64,000 nucleotides of DNA from Luzula sylvatica (GCA_946800325.1 OX326956.1:37355082-37419081); one strand, 5' to 3'; positions 39,940 to 51,620 are shown, counted from the first letter of the stretch. Numbers and translations are program-made. The notes: a model not told the origin generated them from the sequence alone.

Positions 39940-40502
39940 TGAGAGTCTTAATGTGTAGTGTTGAATGTGAATATCTGTCAATTACAAAGTATGGTTCAAA
40001 AAAGGATGAGGCACTTGCCCAAAAGACCTTGTATTCAGCATGGTGTGGACTGGATGAATTGGATACACATGATATTTTTTGATGTTTTTACGGGACATAC
40101 ATGATATTTATATGTTTTTTAGGAGCATTCATGATATTTCTCATGTTTGCAAGGGTGTACATGATATTTTGAGATTTTGCAGGGCACATATAAAAAACAT
40201 TTTGAGCAACCTGAATATATCAAGTCCTTGTTTTCGGTAAATTAAGAATCTTTTTCAGGGAAATTGGCAAAAAATTATATCATAAGAACTAATCGAAAAA
40301 GACAGAAAAACCCATATTAAACCAAAGAGGATAAAAGGGGAGCAATACATCATAGAAGCATGCAAAAGCACATTATTCCTAAGAAAAAAAGAAAAATCAA
40401 GCTAGCTCAAGCTAAAAAAAACCAAGCCTCCTACAAGAACTATTCTACTACACTAATGTGCTACAAATGCAGTAGGAATTCTAGGGTGTGCTCGTAAAAT
40501 TT
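39940..40502. other. Spacer with degenerate ACATGATATT repeats
   Basis: Between about 40060 and 40200 the motif ACATGATATTT recurs with spacings of roughly 35-45 bases (CATACATGATATTTATATG, CATTCATGATATTTCTCATG, GTACATGATATTTTGAG). No gene seen. The last part is probably the 3' UTR of the minus-strand gene. Confidence 0.5.
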
Positions 40503-41473
40503 CTACGACGAATACATAACGTTCGGCAACTTGAAGGAGCGAGTAGCCATGGGTGGACCCCATATCCCTAACCAGACAGAGTCAACATTGCCATGAATAC
40601 GATATCCTTCCTCTGCAAACCTACCCCTAATGTCAGCCTTGTAGAAAATATCGTAGATGGTCATGTCGTAGTTGCCCCTGTATAAATAAATATCGCACCA
40701 TTTTAGTTTCATGAAATGATAATAAGAACATGTGTGCTACCCAGTAGATTGGGTTTTTGGTGAAAAAAAGATTGTATACCTAAGCATAAGTTTAGTCCAA
40801 GAATTGTATCCAGCCTGAAGCAACTGGTTTGTAGTGGATTCCCTCTGGTTGTCGAGTCTGTCGGCAGATAAGATGATCAACTGAAACCCTAGCGCCTTCA
40901 ATTCATTATAGAGCCACAAGCTTGCTGGTAGAGCTGGTGGTCTCACCGTGCCGGTAAGATTGCTCACATAAACTTCTGGAATCTTCCATCTGCAATATAT
41001 TTTGAATCCTTAATGTTATAACATTATTATTATATTTGATACTATATATCAGTTTTTTTTGTTTTTTTTGTTGAATAAGCTCTTGATGTTATTTACCCTT
41101 TGAGGCCCAAGTTGGAGATTAAAACCTCATCAATGTCAAAGATCCAAATATCCTTTCCATCACCTTTAATCTCGATTGTTTTTGCGAACTCCAATGCTTG
41201 TCTAGCCACGAAGTATGAGTCGGCCTCGTACTGTCCTCCATATAAATACTCTTTGTAAAGTTGGCCACAGACCTTAGTCACAGATGTATCGATATGCACA
41301 TTGTCAGACTCGGCTGCGATTCTGACACTAGCACAGTATGCTTGAGTTGCGGTGGCGTCGAGAGGGGATTTTGCTTTGAATGGTGTGTAATGGGGGGCAA
41401 TGCGAGAAGAAACGATGGAAACGGAGAGAGAGAGGGAAAGGAGGAAGAGAGGGAGGAAAATTTTGGGACTCAT
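40503..41473 (-). CDS. Class-B acid phosphatase / vegetative storage protein-like, catalytic motifs altered
   Basis: Member of the plant HAD-type acid phosphatase/VSP family; members are vacuolar or secreted, and some serve as nitrogen stores. Exons 41097-41473, 40780-40989 and 40503-40677 give 253 aa. Features: signal peptide (MSPKIFLPLFLLSLSLSVSI), YCASVRIAAESDN, GQYEADSYF, HAD motif I IFDIDEVLISN, then PALPASLWLYNELKALGFQLIILS (motif II Ser), GYRIHGN and the family end RSFKLPNVMY. Odd points: motif I has Val where this family normally has Thr; the usual LPYY-type segment after it is missing or replaced (NLGLKGWKIPEVY); and the acidic GDQWSD-type motif IV reads VDSVWLG. Weak or no phosphatase activity and a storage role are inferred. 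A TATATAAG box lies 63-70 bases upstream. Confidence 0.88.
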
Positions 41474-41535
41474 TTTAGGGGTAGGTTAGTGATATGTGTT
41501 GGTTTGCTGGATGATTGTGAACCAGGACTGGACGT

Positions 41536-41543
41536 CTTATATA
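41536..41543 (-). promoter_or_regulatory. TATA box of the minus-strand acid phosphatase gene
   Basis: TATATAAG on the coding strand, 63-70 bases before the start codon at 41473, in a sensible core-promoter position. Confidence 0.6.
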
Positions 41544-42593
41544 GGTTTACAGGTGAGGGGATTTTACTAGTTTGACCCTGCAACTCCTCTAAATTGTATT
41601 AACGAGAGGTTTTGTTATGTTCGAGTTCACATTTCTGTTCATGTTCACCATCTGAAACAAAATATGTACTGGCACATTGTGTAACGGTAAAATCAAATCT
41701 GCATTTAGTAATTAAAATTAAAAGTTCCATTTAATTTGAGAACAAAGTTGGCTCCAATAATGGTGCACGTACTTAATTTTAATTGATCTTCTATCCAATC
41801 CAGAACTAAACAAAGAATTGATTTTTGTTTAATGTTCGGAATGTCTAATCAAGGAGATATAGTATGTGATCACGAGATTCACACAAGACCATTTCTTCTC
41901 ACGATCGATGGAAATTAATAATCATAGTTTGTAAAAAGTCTATGTTCATTAATTAGATGTACTACATTAAGTTAAATACAATTAAGAGGTACTTGATCAA
42001 AGATTCTACTTATCTGATCTCGAGGTATCACTTAATGAACATGCTGCATTATTGGAAAAAGATAAACAAACCACACGTGTTTCTTGAAACGAAGTAATGA
42101 AACTAGATCACACAGTCAGATACTTTCTGACAATTTTGCACGCTTTTGCATGATTTGCATGCTCAAGAGCTGACTTGCTTCCATGCATTTAATGTGTGGA
42201 TATATAGTGTCAAAACTCATAGATAAAAGGAGTGGATTTGGAAATATCAAGTCGTGTTTCACGATAAAAAAAATGGATAGTCACAGCAAGTACAACTTAT
42301 ATATCCTCTCAAATATAAAAACTGATTTTCAAAAATGATTAGTGTGATGAGATTGTATTTGTGAAACAAAATGTTGTACATTCTTCATAATTCTTTCATG
42401 AGATTTTTTTGAAGTACGAGTTGGTAAAAACATGTCAAAGTCCTTTAATTATGTGAATAATTTTTGAACATGTTAAAATGGCCCATTACACGAAACTAAA
42501 ATTTTGACATGTTAAAGTTCTTTGATTGTGCAATATTGCAGCTAAGGCCATGCAATGATCTTGTTCTTTTGTTTGACTTCAATTCTCAACCTT
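41544..42593. other. Divergent intergenic region between the two acid phosphatase genes
   Basis: Holds the upstream regions of both genes. A near-duplicate segment, AACATGTCAAAGTCCTTTAA (about 42429) and GACATGTTAAAGTTCTTTGA (about 42507), lies close to the plus-strand gene. No coding sequence seen. Confidence 0.5.
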
Positions 42594-42601
42594 TATTTAT
42601 A
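42594..42601 (+). promoter_or_regulatory. Candidate TATA box of the plus-strand acid phosphatase gene
   Basis: TATTTATA lies 67-74 bases before the start codon at 42668, mirroring the spacing of the divergent partner. Confidence 0.45.
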
Positions 42602-42667
42602 TCTCTCAAACCTTCACTCTCAACTCATCAAAACAAGCTCATTTCCTCAACTATCCCCCTTGACAAA

Positions 42668-43565
42668 ATGGCCCCTCTATTCTTTCTTCTTCTCATTTCC
42701 ATGTCCATCTCCTCTTCATACTCCCAAACCCTAATAGAGACTGTTACAACAAAAGCTGAAGTCACCAGTTACTGTGATAGCTGGCGCTTGGCCGTCGAGA
42801 ATGGTAACCTCGTGAACTGGGGAAAAACACCTGATACATGTGTGGATTATGTGAAAGAATATATTTCGTCTGGCCAAATTTTGTCTGACATTGAAGTTGT
42901 GACGGAAAATGCAATCAGTTACCTTGGATACGAATATATGTGGCACGATGGAACCGACTCTTGGTTCTTCGATATTGACGAGACTCTGGTCTGGGGAGGA
43001 CTCGGGTTAGCATTGCCTATCTGTTATTTCTTTTCACAAGTTTCTTTTTTAAAATCACACAAAAAATTTGAGAAGAATTTGTTATGTTTTATGAAGCACA
43101 AGGGCATCAAAGGAGTTCTTGGAGCTTCTCGGGGCGGACAAAGGAGCGAAAGTGATCGCACCAATGTTGAAGCTGTGGAAGGCTTTGCACGATAAGGGCT
43201 ACAAGATTTTTCTCATCTCCGAGCGCCAAGAGGCTTTGAGAAATGCTACTATCAACGAACTTTCTGCCGCCGGATACTATGATTGGTTCAGATTGTACCT
43301 CAGGTTTCTTTAATTTTCTTCTCATCATTTTTTAGGGCTTTATCATTGATAATAATGTTTTTAATTAATCAAATTAAATTTATGCAGGCAAGAAAACGAA
43401 ATGACGAAAAACTTGATTGAATACAAGACCGAGAAAAGAGAGGAGCTGGATAACTTTGGGTATATCTTGAGAGGAGGATTGGCTGACCAATGGAATGATA
43501 TGAAGGGCTATCCAATGGCCTTGCGTTCTATTAAAGTCCCTAATCCTATGTATTACATGGCCTAG
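42668..43565 (+). CDS. Class-B acid phosphatase / vegetative storage protein-like
   Basis: Paralogue of the minus-strand gene, head to head with it. Exons 42668-43005, 43097-43303 and 43388-43565 give 240 aa. A signal peptide (MAPLFFLLLISMSISSSYSQ) precedes YCDSWRLAVENGN and motif I WFFDIDETL, which keeps the Asp-X-Asp-X-Thr pattern. Motif II Ser is in KIFLISERQEALRNATI. A Lys-rich helix (EYKTEKREELDNFGYIL) precedes ADQWND, which keeps the acidic motif IV, and it ends KVPNPMYYMA. As in the paralogue, the LPYY-type segment after motif I is absent (WGGLGTRASKEF). The first in-frame ATG at 42509 lies upstream of the candidate TATA box and would bury the signal peptide, so I chose 42668. Intron 1 (43006-43096) has no in-frame stop, so a longer retained-intron frame is visible. 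Catalytic competence is possible but unproven. Confidence 0.88.
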
Positions 43566-44228
43566 TTTAATTTAGAGATTTTTGAGGGTCTAGCAGCAAA
43601 ATTTTATGTTATGTGTTAGGGTCTAGATAAATAAGGATTAGGTTTGTTGTTGTTTTTTAATTGAAATAATGTTGTTTTGCTTTCTTTTGTTAGAGAAGAA
43701 GAGCCACCCTTTCTATTATTATGATAATGGGCGCATTTCATCCTTTTTATTTATGCTTAATGAATCTAGAAAATATTTCAGAAACTTTATAAGGAACGAT
43801 GCCATAAAAAAATTAGAGCAAATATGATGGCTTTCTATTTTTTCCCACACATGCTGATTGAATCATCATGATATCTCTGGTTAATAGGGATCTATTTTTA
43901 CTCTCTTTAAAAAACTTCTTTATAAAAACCTGATGCTGATTTGAATTAACTCGGATATCGATTAACTGTTAATCGGTTATTAAATTAGAGAAATTCTTCC
44001 ATACACCAAATTTTTTTAAACCGTCCAATCTTTAAGATCTAAGGTCGATATTAAGTCTATAAATCTTGAAAATCGAATTCAGCCGGTAATTTTTTCTATT
44101 GAGCCGGTTCTTTTGTATTTAATTAAGGGTAAATATGGAATATCACGTTCTCAATGAACTGCCAACCCAAAATAGATATTTAAAGGAAAATGTTCAACCT
44201 CCCCCACTTTTCCCCTAGCACTCTTGAT
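43566..44228. other. 3' UTR and AT-rich flank
   Basis: Downstream of the acid phosphatase gene. No further gene seen. Confidence 0.45.
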
Positions 44229-44390
44229 GTGCTGGCAGTGTTAAGCCGTAACACTGCGTTAAGCCTATTCATGTGCTGGCAGTGTTAAGCCGTAAAACTG
44301 TGTTAATCCGTAAAACTGTGTTAAGCCTATTTATGTGCTGGCAATGTTAAGCCGTAAAACTGTGTTAAGCCGTAAAACTGTTTTAGCGGA
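44229..44390. repeat. Degenerate tandem repeat, GTTAAGCCGTAAAACTGT units
   Basis: Three longer units start TGTGCTGGCAGTGTTAAGCC (44229 onward), and within and between them the shorter unit GTTAAGCCGTAAAACTGT recurs. Non-coding, function unknown. Confidence 0.8.
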
Positions 44391-46180
44391 TTTGATAAAA
44401 ATTTCATACATATGGGTTAACACTAACATCAAATTAAAAGCACGACGATACAAAAAATATGTTCCCTGAAAATATTTTGGCGGAAAAAATATTAATTTAT
44501 CTTTCTAAACAAATTAAACAACTTGAAAATAGCTTGACATAATAATAAATTATAATTATTATACAAAACACGGTAAAAAATATTAAAATTAAAAGTAATA
44601 GGAAAAAATCAACATTCAAGATATTTTATTAATCTGTTAAATTAACACGATATAATTCATGCTTGTACTCATTGGAGGGTAAACGATTGTGTTTATTCGG
44701 GAACATAACGAACCGATCAAATTCAATCGGTTTGGTTTATTTATTTATTTAGTTCAGTGGGAAATATGATGTTGTTTGTTTATTCGGTCGGTCCGATTTA
44801 ATCGATTTTCAAAAAACAAAACCGAATCGAGTAAACTGAACAACATCAGTTTTTGGACCGAACTAAATATTTGAATCAACATACTTAATTAACATAAAAT
44901 TAAAAATATATCAGTAATAATTAATTAATATTTATTTGAATTATGAATGATAATGAATGATAATTATGTATTAAATAAAATGTTAACTACATGACATATG
45001 TTGATTACGATACTAATTAAATGCGTTAACTAGAATATAAAAGATATTATGGTAAAATTTGGGAACACATATTTATTTTTATTTTCTCCAAACCTTTTCA
45101 ACCAGCTCTAAAATCATGATTTAAATTTAATTAACTCACCGGATTTTTAAAATCAGGTGGTATCGGATTTTTAAAACCAATTACTGTCATAAATGTTTCT
45201 ATATCATTTCGGTGTACATATAGATTTAAACATTTTTATTTAATTATCGATGTTAGCATACTATTCCTATTAATATAACATTTTCAACGTTGTAATATTA
45301 ATTTTCGGACCAATACATAGATACCAATGTAATATATATATATATATAGTTTACGAGTCATTATGTCAAGGAATTTTTTTACAAATAACCATGTCAAATT
45401 AATTTATTAACGAAATAACCAAACGGTGATGTTCTTTCAATGTTGTTTTTCATTTAAATGTCAAGATACATTTTATTGTGACTATCATATTCGATGTCCG
45501 TATACTATTTCAGTATACATATATTATTTTCAAAATTAATGCATTATTTTTTTATGTTAATACATCATTTGTAATAACAATATAGTATTTTTGTGTGCAT
45601 ATATTAATTTAAGTGTTAATACATCATATGTATGTTAATAGTATATAAATTATTTAGTTTGTAACAGTAATGTACTATTATTTTGTGAGTACATTAATTT
45701 TAATTTTAATATATCATATGCTATTGCATGCTGATAGTATAAATCAATATATCATATTTATTGTTAATATACTATTTTTAATGATCATATAACGTTTTTT
45801 GTTTAACATGCAATTTAATATTTTTTCATTTTTAATATAAATATAAATATAAATTTTAATAATGTATTAACAATACTCATATAACAATTGGTATGTATTC
45901 CTAATGTGAATCATCATATATTTGATATACTCGTATTTTTTCCAAATTTTATTTTATACATGATCATAGACCTTGTGAATAGAATAACGTGAAATTATTT
46001 AATACACCATGATTATATTCCCTTCCCCCAAAAGCAGGTAGAACATTGCATTGATTTTTACCTTATTAAATTGCCGGTTGAATTTTTCTTGGCCTAAAAT
46101 GCCCTCATATATGATCGTAGGGTTAAGATTAGATCTTTACCAAAGTAACAATTTTTTTACGGTGTATGGAAGCATTACCC
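44391..46180. other. AT-rich non-coding stretch
   Basis: About 1.8 kb without credible reading frames. Around 44690-44870 there are CGGTTCGGTTTGG-like and inverted ACCGAAT-like words, resembling decayed non-autonomous DNA transposon ends, but I could not set boundaries. Confidence 0.4.
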
Positions 46181-46211
46181 TCTCTCTCCTTTCTCTCATT
46201 TCCAGACGCCA

Positions 46212-46246
<35 letters not shown>

Positions 46247-46609
46247 CCAGTAACCAACCATTAACCTAGTCTTCTCTCACTCACACACAAACAAACCTCT
46301 TTGTGCAGCTTTTGTGCGATTTTCATCAATATTAATTAGGGTAGTTTTTGTTCAATTTTCTTTTTTTGTTAATTTTCCTGTTTTTCTTGCGATCTTGAGG
46401 CTGATTTTGATGAGATCTTTAATTATAGGCCAACAAACCTCTTTGTGCAGCTTTTGTTCAATTTTTGTTTGTGTTAATTTGTTTTTGTGTGTGTGTTAAT
46501 TCTAGGGTTTTATTGGGAATTTATAGATCTGCGATTCTAGGTTTTTTTTGTTCTATTTTGCTATATTTTTTCTATAATTGCTATTTTACTGTTAATTAAT
46601 TTCTTGTTG
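46181..46609. other. CT-rich, leader-like sequence with a 25-bp direct repeat
   Basis: A CT microsatellite (about 46212-46246) is followed by a CA-rich stretch. ACAAACCTCTTTGTGCAGCT... occurs at 46291 and again at 46433, a 142-base offset. It looks like a 5' leader and first intron of a plant gene, but no coding exon follows; a solo LTR interrupts it at 46615. Confidence 0.35.
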
Positions 46610-46614
46610 TTTAT

Positions 46615-48153
46615 TGATGAGTGCGAATATGATAGGGTTTTACGCACTCATATGGACTTAAAACGTTTTATAAATTGTACTAAATGAACTCTTAAACGTT
46701 AAAATACTAACAAAACCACGAGAATTGCTCGTTGGCATCTTGTTTGAGTATATTTGCAGATTTAGGTACAAAACCACGAGAAATACAAGTATCGAGGGTC
46801 TCGCCACCGTTCCAAACTTTCACAGTGCAAAATAAGCCAAAATCGCGATTATTGTTGGAAGATAAAAAAAAAATGGAAAGAAGCTGCAGAATCTCAGAAT
46901 TTGGCAAGTAATAAAATGGCCATATCTTTTGATTGGTAACTCCAAATTTGGTGATTCAAGTGGCCATAACTTCAGGAAGGAATCATCTAAAAGATTTCAT
47001 AATTCACACCTCAAATTTCGTGGCCCACACCTTGATATGGGCCCACTTTCTACAGCCATGTATGCTCTGACCTAATCCTAGCCGTCGACTATAAAAGGCT
47101 ATCGCTGCCTTTGCTAGGGTTACCTTTTCATCTTCGATTTTTATCCTTTCACCAGCCACCATCCACCTCTCATCCTCCTCTTTCTCCACTCGCCTCATAC
47201 ACCTTTTCGCAGTCGTCAATCATCGAAAAAGATAACGTCGTTTAGGAGCCGGAGTTTACGAAGAAGAAGACGTTCGTCAACAAATCGGTTTACTCTTTCT
47301 CGTGTTTAGTTTTATGATGTATTTGATATTTAGATTTGTTTTGTTGTCGAACATGAGTAGCTAAACATTTATCTTGGGTTTAGGGTTCATTAGTACTTGC
47401 GATGTTTTGGTAGTATTATATGCTTTGTTTCTTTCAGATTTGATTTGTGTTTTGTGCCTTGATATTACTCGTCTTAATTAACCGTTTGTACACGTTTAGG
47501 CCAGTCTAAGTGGCATAGGTTAGGACATCCTTGACTAAGTAGCGAGAGTGGACGTTTAGGATTGTTTAAGCCCTCAAATAAACCCGTCAAACCAAGTAGT
47601 TAAGATCGTTTTAGGTTAACCTTGCGAAGCGAGAGCGGAGTGAGAAACTAGATTGTAAGCGCACAAACTTGGACCGTTGTATTCTACGAACATTGGTACA
47701 CCTCACCCACGGGATTATATGATTATCATAGAGCGTAACGGGTCTTTCTTAGACATAGTCAGCGAGAGCAAGAGTGTTTAGGTTGGATACGTCTAGTCGC
47801 GAGCGAGAGCCGGTCTAGGAAGAATAGGATAAGACCTCCACCAAAGTCAGATTTCGAGAGAGCGTTTAGCAACCTTTAGAACACACCAAATCATCCAAGT
47901 AGAATCCGAACACCCTAGAGTCCTCTCCTATACTAAAAAACCCTTTCTTTTCCGTTAAAATCTATTCCGAATCAACCAACAAACCTCAGTTTTAGATCGA
48001 GTTGAATTGTGAATCTGAAGTCGCCGCTAGTGCTCAACCCTCTCTGTGGATCGACCCCTAACGTACTGAACGTATACCATGCGCTTGTGGTCCAATTAGA
48101 GTCATTTAGGGTTTTAAATGTTGAAAAACCTGCTTAAACATAAATACGCAACA
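46615..48153 (+). mobile_element. Solo LTR, probably Ty3/gypsy type
   Basis: A 1539-bp unit begins TGATGAGTGCG and ends ACGCAACA, flanked by a perfect 5-bp duplication TTTAT (46610-46614 and 48154-48158). It has its own TATAAAA (47090-47096), and near its 3' part CTCTGTGGATCGACCCCTA, a phrase I associate with plant gypsy-type LTRs. No internal retroelement sequence is present, as expected after LTR-LTR recombination. Plus orientation is inferred from the TATA position and the end sequence. Confidence 0.8.
47090..47096 (+). promoter_or_regulatory. TATA box of the solo LTR
   Basis: TATAAAA followed by GGCTATCGC about 475 bases into the LTR, a plausible U3/R boundary element. Confidence 0.5.
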
Positions 48154-48158
48154 TTTAT

Positions 48159-48523
48159 TTCAACATTAATTTTGGGTTAATTTCATGATTAATTTTGGAT
48201 TGATTTTTGAAAGTTTGGACTCAAACTAATATTGATGTTAATTTTACTTGTTTTATTTGCTGTTAATTTGAGGTTAATTTTGTTGTATTTGCAAATTTTG
48301 TTGTATTTGCTGTTAATGGAAAAGTGTCAATTGAATTTGTTATTTACTTAAATATTGATTAATTATTGGTTAATTATGTAATGGTAATTAATATTGATTA
48401 CTTTAGTTATTGTTTAATTTTTTTCAGATTTGTTTGGAATTGTCGGTTAATTATGTAATGGTAATTTATTGCCAGCTAATTTTGGTATTGAAATATTATT
48501 TGTTGATATCTTGAATTGTAGAT
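48159..48523. other. AT-rich spacer between two LTRs
   Basis: T/A-rich sequence (TTAATTTTG words) that was continuous with 46181-46609 before the solo LTR inserted. No gene seen. Confidence 0.4.
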
Positions 48524-48776
48524 TGTTGTAAAATAAAGAACAAAAGAGAAAGAATTGGAGGAGACAAAGTTTTTTATTGAATGAGTTGGGAGAATACGAT
48601 AGCCACTACCCTATTTATATAGTAAATGATGAGTGCAGGTCAAGAAATTTCTTGCCATATAAAACGTTACAATACAAGAAAATAATACAATATTAAATAT
48701 ATTAAATATTCTATAATTAATGCTTCAATCTTCACAAAATTTGTTGCTTGACATCCATATTATTATTTTCATAACA
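48524..48776 (-). repeat. 3' LTR of the decayed copia element
   Basis: A 253-bp unit with TGTT...AACA ends. On the minus strand it reads TGTTATGAAAATAATAATA at the start, has CTATATAAATAGGG as a TATA region and CAATAAAA as a polyadenylation-like signal, and ends TTTTACAACA. Confidence 0.75.
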
Positions 48777-48786
48777 CTCCCCCTTG
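48777..48786 (-). other. Polypurine tract
   Basis: CAAGGGGGAG on the minus strand lies immediately upstream of the LTR start, the expected plus-strand priming site of an LTR retrotransposon. Confidence 0.75.
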
Positions 48787-48817
48787 AATGTCAATATTTC
48801 ATACACATGTGTCGCTA

Positions 48818-49180
48818 CCTCGTTAAAAACCTAGTCAGGAAAAACCCAATGAGATAAAAATCATGACTAGGAAAAAAATTGTAACGCATATTATTTCTCC
48901 CCCTAATGCGTACACATATCTATAAATTAACGGATTTCAATCATATGTCTTAATTGCCTGAAAGTTTATTTGGCAAGAAATCTGCAGGATTACTACTTGA
49001 GCGAATTTGATAGATATCAATTTCGCTGCTCTTCTGGAGCTTTTGCGAGGAAAATAATTTTGGAGAATTATCTTTGCCAGGAAGGCGCCTCATTAAAAAC
49101 CTTGCAAGGAAAACCCATTGGGATAAAACCATGGACAATGGAAAAAAGTGCAGTGCGTACTAAATCTCCCCCTCATATAG
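48818..49180. repeat. CCTCGTTAAAAACCT repeat units in the copia 3' region (first pair)
   Basis: Units begin CCTCGTTAAAAACC (48818) and CCTCATTAAAAACC (49088), continue with AGGAAAA-CCCA-TGGGATAAAA-like words and end near GTGC...TCTCCCCCT. Two more units occur at 51417 and 51509 on the far side of the 49986-51336 insertion. Confidence 0.75.
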
Positions 49181-49985
49181 GAAAATCTCTTTAAGACGAC
49201 AAAATCTCATCTTGTAAACCAAGTTCTAGAAAGATATAATAACAACGACTTGGTGAAGAGATCATCCAGGTTATCATTCGAGTAAATTTGTTGGACGTTT
49301 ATCTAACCATTATTTTGGGTCCGTGAAGTGCTGCCTGTTAGGACCAATTATACTCAAAGGTGGTCCATCTGGACCAACAAAAATTTCATTATCTTCTTTA
49401 GGACGAAAACCAATCATTATCTTTATCAATGGATCGATCACAATAAATGAGATTAATGGGTGAGACTTGTACATATTAAACGTTCCAAGACATTATCTAC
49501 ATGAACAAATACCCCATTTCTTATATACTCGATTTGCAGACAAAGAGAAAACATTTTCTTTTATGGGTCTTTATGCAGTTCTTGCAACTTCTTCACGAGT
49601 TTCAATGATATTCAAATCATCGACTTATACTGCAAATCCATAATTTAATCTCGTGACAAATACACATTGATTTCAATCCTTCAGGGATTTTCATAACATT
49701 ATAAAGTGATCCCTGTTTTATTATAACGTCTAAAAGAAGTAAATGGAGTCCTCGAGATTGTCAATCTAATAAAAAATCCGAGTGTGGTTTCATTTCTCAT
49801 TTCACATTTATACATACATGTTTGTAATTCGTATGCAGCATATAATAGTTGTTTTGACTACATGTCCAAAATCTTTACGTTTTTCAAGTGAATTTGATTA
49901 TTCTTGAATTGCTTCCTTTAGTTTTTAGTCACTTTGAATGTGAATGAGGAATTGGTTACATAAGTTCTCTTTGGATATTTATTGT

Positions 49986-51336
49986 TGGTTAATTCTAACC
50001 TAGAGATGGGTGAATAGGTAAACCTAGTATGTAATTTTCGTACTACGGTATATAAATTCTTAATTGTTGCAGAAGCTAAATGATATGAATTAAATTATGC
50101 AAATACCGAGCAAATTGAACACAAGATGTTTGATGACGGAGTTCGGTAGGTGGTTGCTTTGTATCTTTCACTCACCGTCTACTTGCTCAATCAACTGATT
50201 CGATTGAATACAAGTACCTATGTCTCCAGGGATGCCTTGCGCCTTTTTCAGCTTTCGATTGAATTCCCGAATCACTCGTACAAGATTTTGCCTAGATCGA
50301 TTTACACGTATTTCTATCGATCTATAGCGGGATTTACAATTGTTGTACTAGCCTATTACAAGTATCTAATACGAGCTAAACGTGATCGGTCACGTGAGTT
50401 GGGAATCGTATTTGATGGAGGATATCGAAGGTAGATCTAGGATCTATGATTTTGTCTCAACTTATCAAGTACTCACAAGATCAAAGCTAGAATTTTTTCT
50501 CTTTTTAATGTGGAATGTTTTTTCTTAAAAGCTTGACAGAGAGAGAAGAGTTAAGTGAGGCCTATTTATATGTCTCATAGAGATCACTCAATCTTCAGGC
50601 AAATTGCATAGTGCGTTCGAACGCACATGACAGTTTGGTCGAACGCACTGCAATTTGAACTAGCCGTTATGTATTATTCATAAATACGATGGGTTCGTTC
50701 GAACTGACTGAGCAATTCGAACTCATAGAGACCACTCAATCTTCAGGAAAATGGAGTTCAAGGTTCGTTCAATGAATCTTGTTGTGTGTCCGGAACGAAC
50801 CATGAAGGTAGTTCGAACGAACCTTTTTATTCGTTCGAACGAACTGACGTGCGTTCGAACGTTGAGATGGTTCGTTCAAACATACGTGGTGAGGTTCGTT
50901 CGAAAGTATAAATGTTCGTTAAAACGAACTATTGTTTGTGTTTATTTTCTTCCATAACCAGGATTAGGTTTGTTCGAACACAATGTGAATGTTCGTTCGA
51001 ACGAAAGGTACGCTCGAACTCATAGTGTAGTTCGTTCGAACGAACCATATTCTGGCATGGTGACTCATCATTTTCCATTTCATCATGTTTTAAATATTTC
51101 TTTTGATCTTGATAAATGTGAGATGTTTCTTGGAATACCTAGGGTTTTATTTTGGTGATCCCAACTCACGGAAGGTTTCGATATCTTCGATTCTTCAATC
51201 GTCTTGACGCCTTTCCTTTCTTGTTGATTTATGTATTCTTTAATCTTGAATAATCGTCGTGGTCCTCCACTCGTGTTTCTTTTGATCATCTTTAGTATAT
51301 TGAACATATATCTCCTACAAGTTGTTCTTAACACAA
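49986..51336. mobile_element. Candidate solo LTR (copia/SIRE-like words), TSD ATTGT
   Basis: ATTGT occurs at 49981-49985 and 51337-51341. The unit between starts TGGTTAATTCTAACC and ends TTCTTAACACAA, so the right end carries one base beyond CA. GATGGGTGAATAGG near the left end and GACGGAGTTCGGTAGG resemble words common in SIRE-type copia LTRs. It contains a dense cluster of TTCGAACGAA palindromes. It separates the decayed copia pol remnant from repeat units of the same element at 51417. Confidence 0.5.
50611..51046. repeat. Cluster of TTCGTTCGAACGAA-type palindromes (first)
   Basis: Roughly a dozen full or partial copies. They include the perfect 16-bp palindrome GTGCGTTCGAACGCAC (50611-50626), ATTCGTTCGAACGAACTG (about 50830) and AGTTCGTTCGAACGAACC (about 51029). 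Spacing is irregular. Confidence 0.85.
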
Positions 51337-51416
51337 ATTGTCAGTAGTATGGACATTTGTTTTGATATAATCAAACCGCATGATATTTGGATCAACATTT
51401 ATATCATAAAAATCAG

Positions 51417-51620
51417 CCTCGTTAAAACCTTACTAGGTAAAACCCAATGGAAAAAATTCTAGTGAAGAAAAAAGAGTGCAACATTATGTTTCATACGCCT
51501 TATAAACTCCCTCGTTAAAAATCTTGTCAGGAAAATCCAGTGGGACAAAACCATGATCAGGGACAAAAGCATGATCAAGGACAAAAATAGTGCATTGCGT
51601 ATTATTTCTCGTCCTCACGG
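51417..51620. repeat. CCTCGTTAAAAACCT repeat units (second pair)
   Basis: Units at 51417 (CCTCGTTAAAACCTTACTAGG) and 51509 (CCTCGTTAAAAATCTTGTCAGG) match those at 48818 and 49088, linking this fragment to the decayed copia element. Confidence 0.75.

Noticed and set aside
50611..51046. The TTCGAA clusters as heat-shock elements, as in ONSEN-type copia LTRs
   Set aside because: The triplets TTC and GAA are adjacent or separated by one base, not by the two-base spacing that heat-shock factor requires.
50751..51158. Short frames rich in VRSNE/VRTN words
   Set aside because: These are translations of the TTCGAACGAAC palindromes, not a protein-coding gene.
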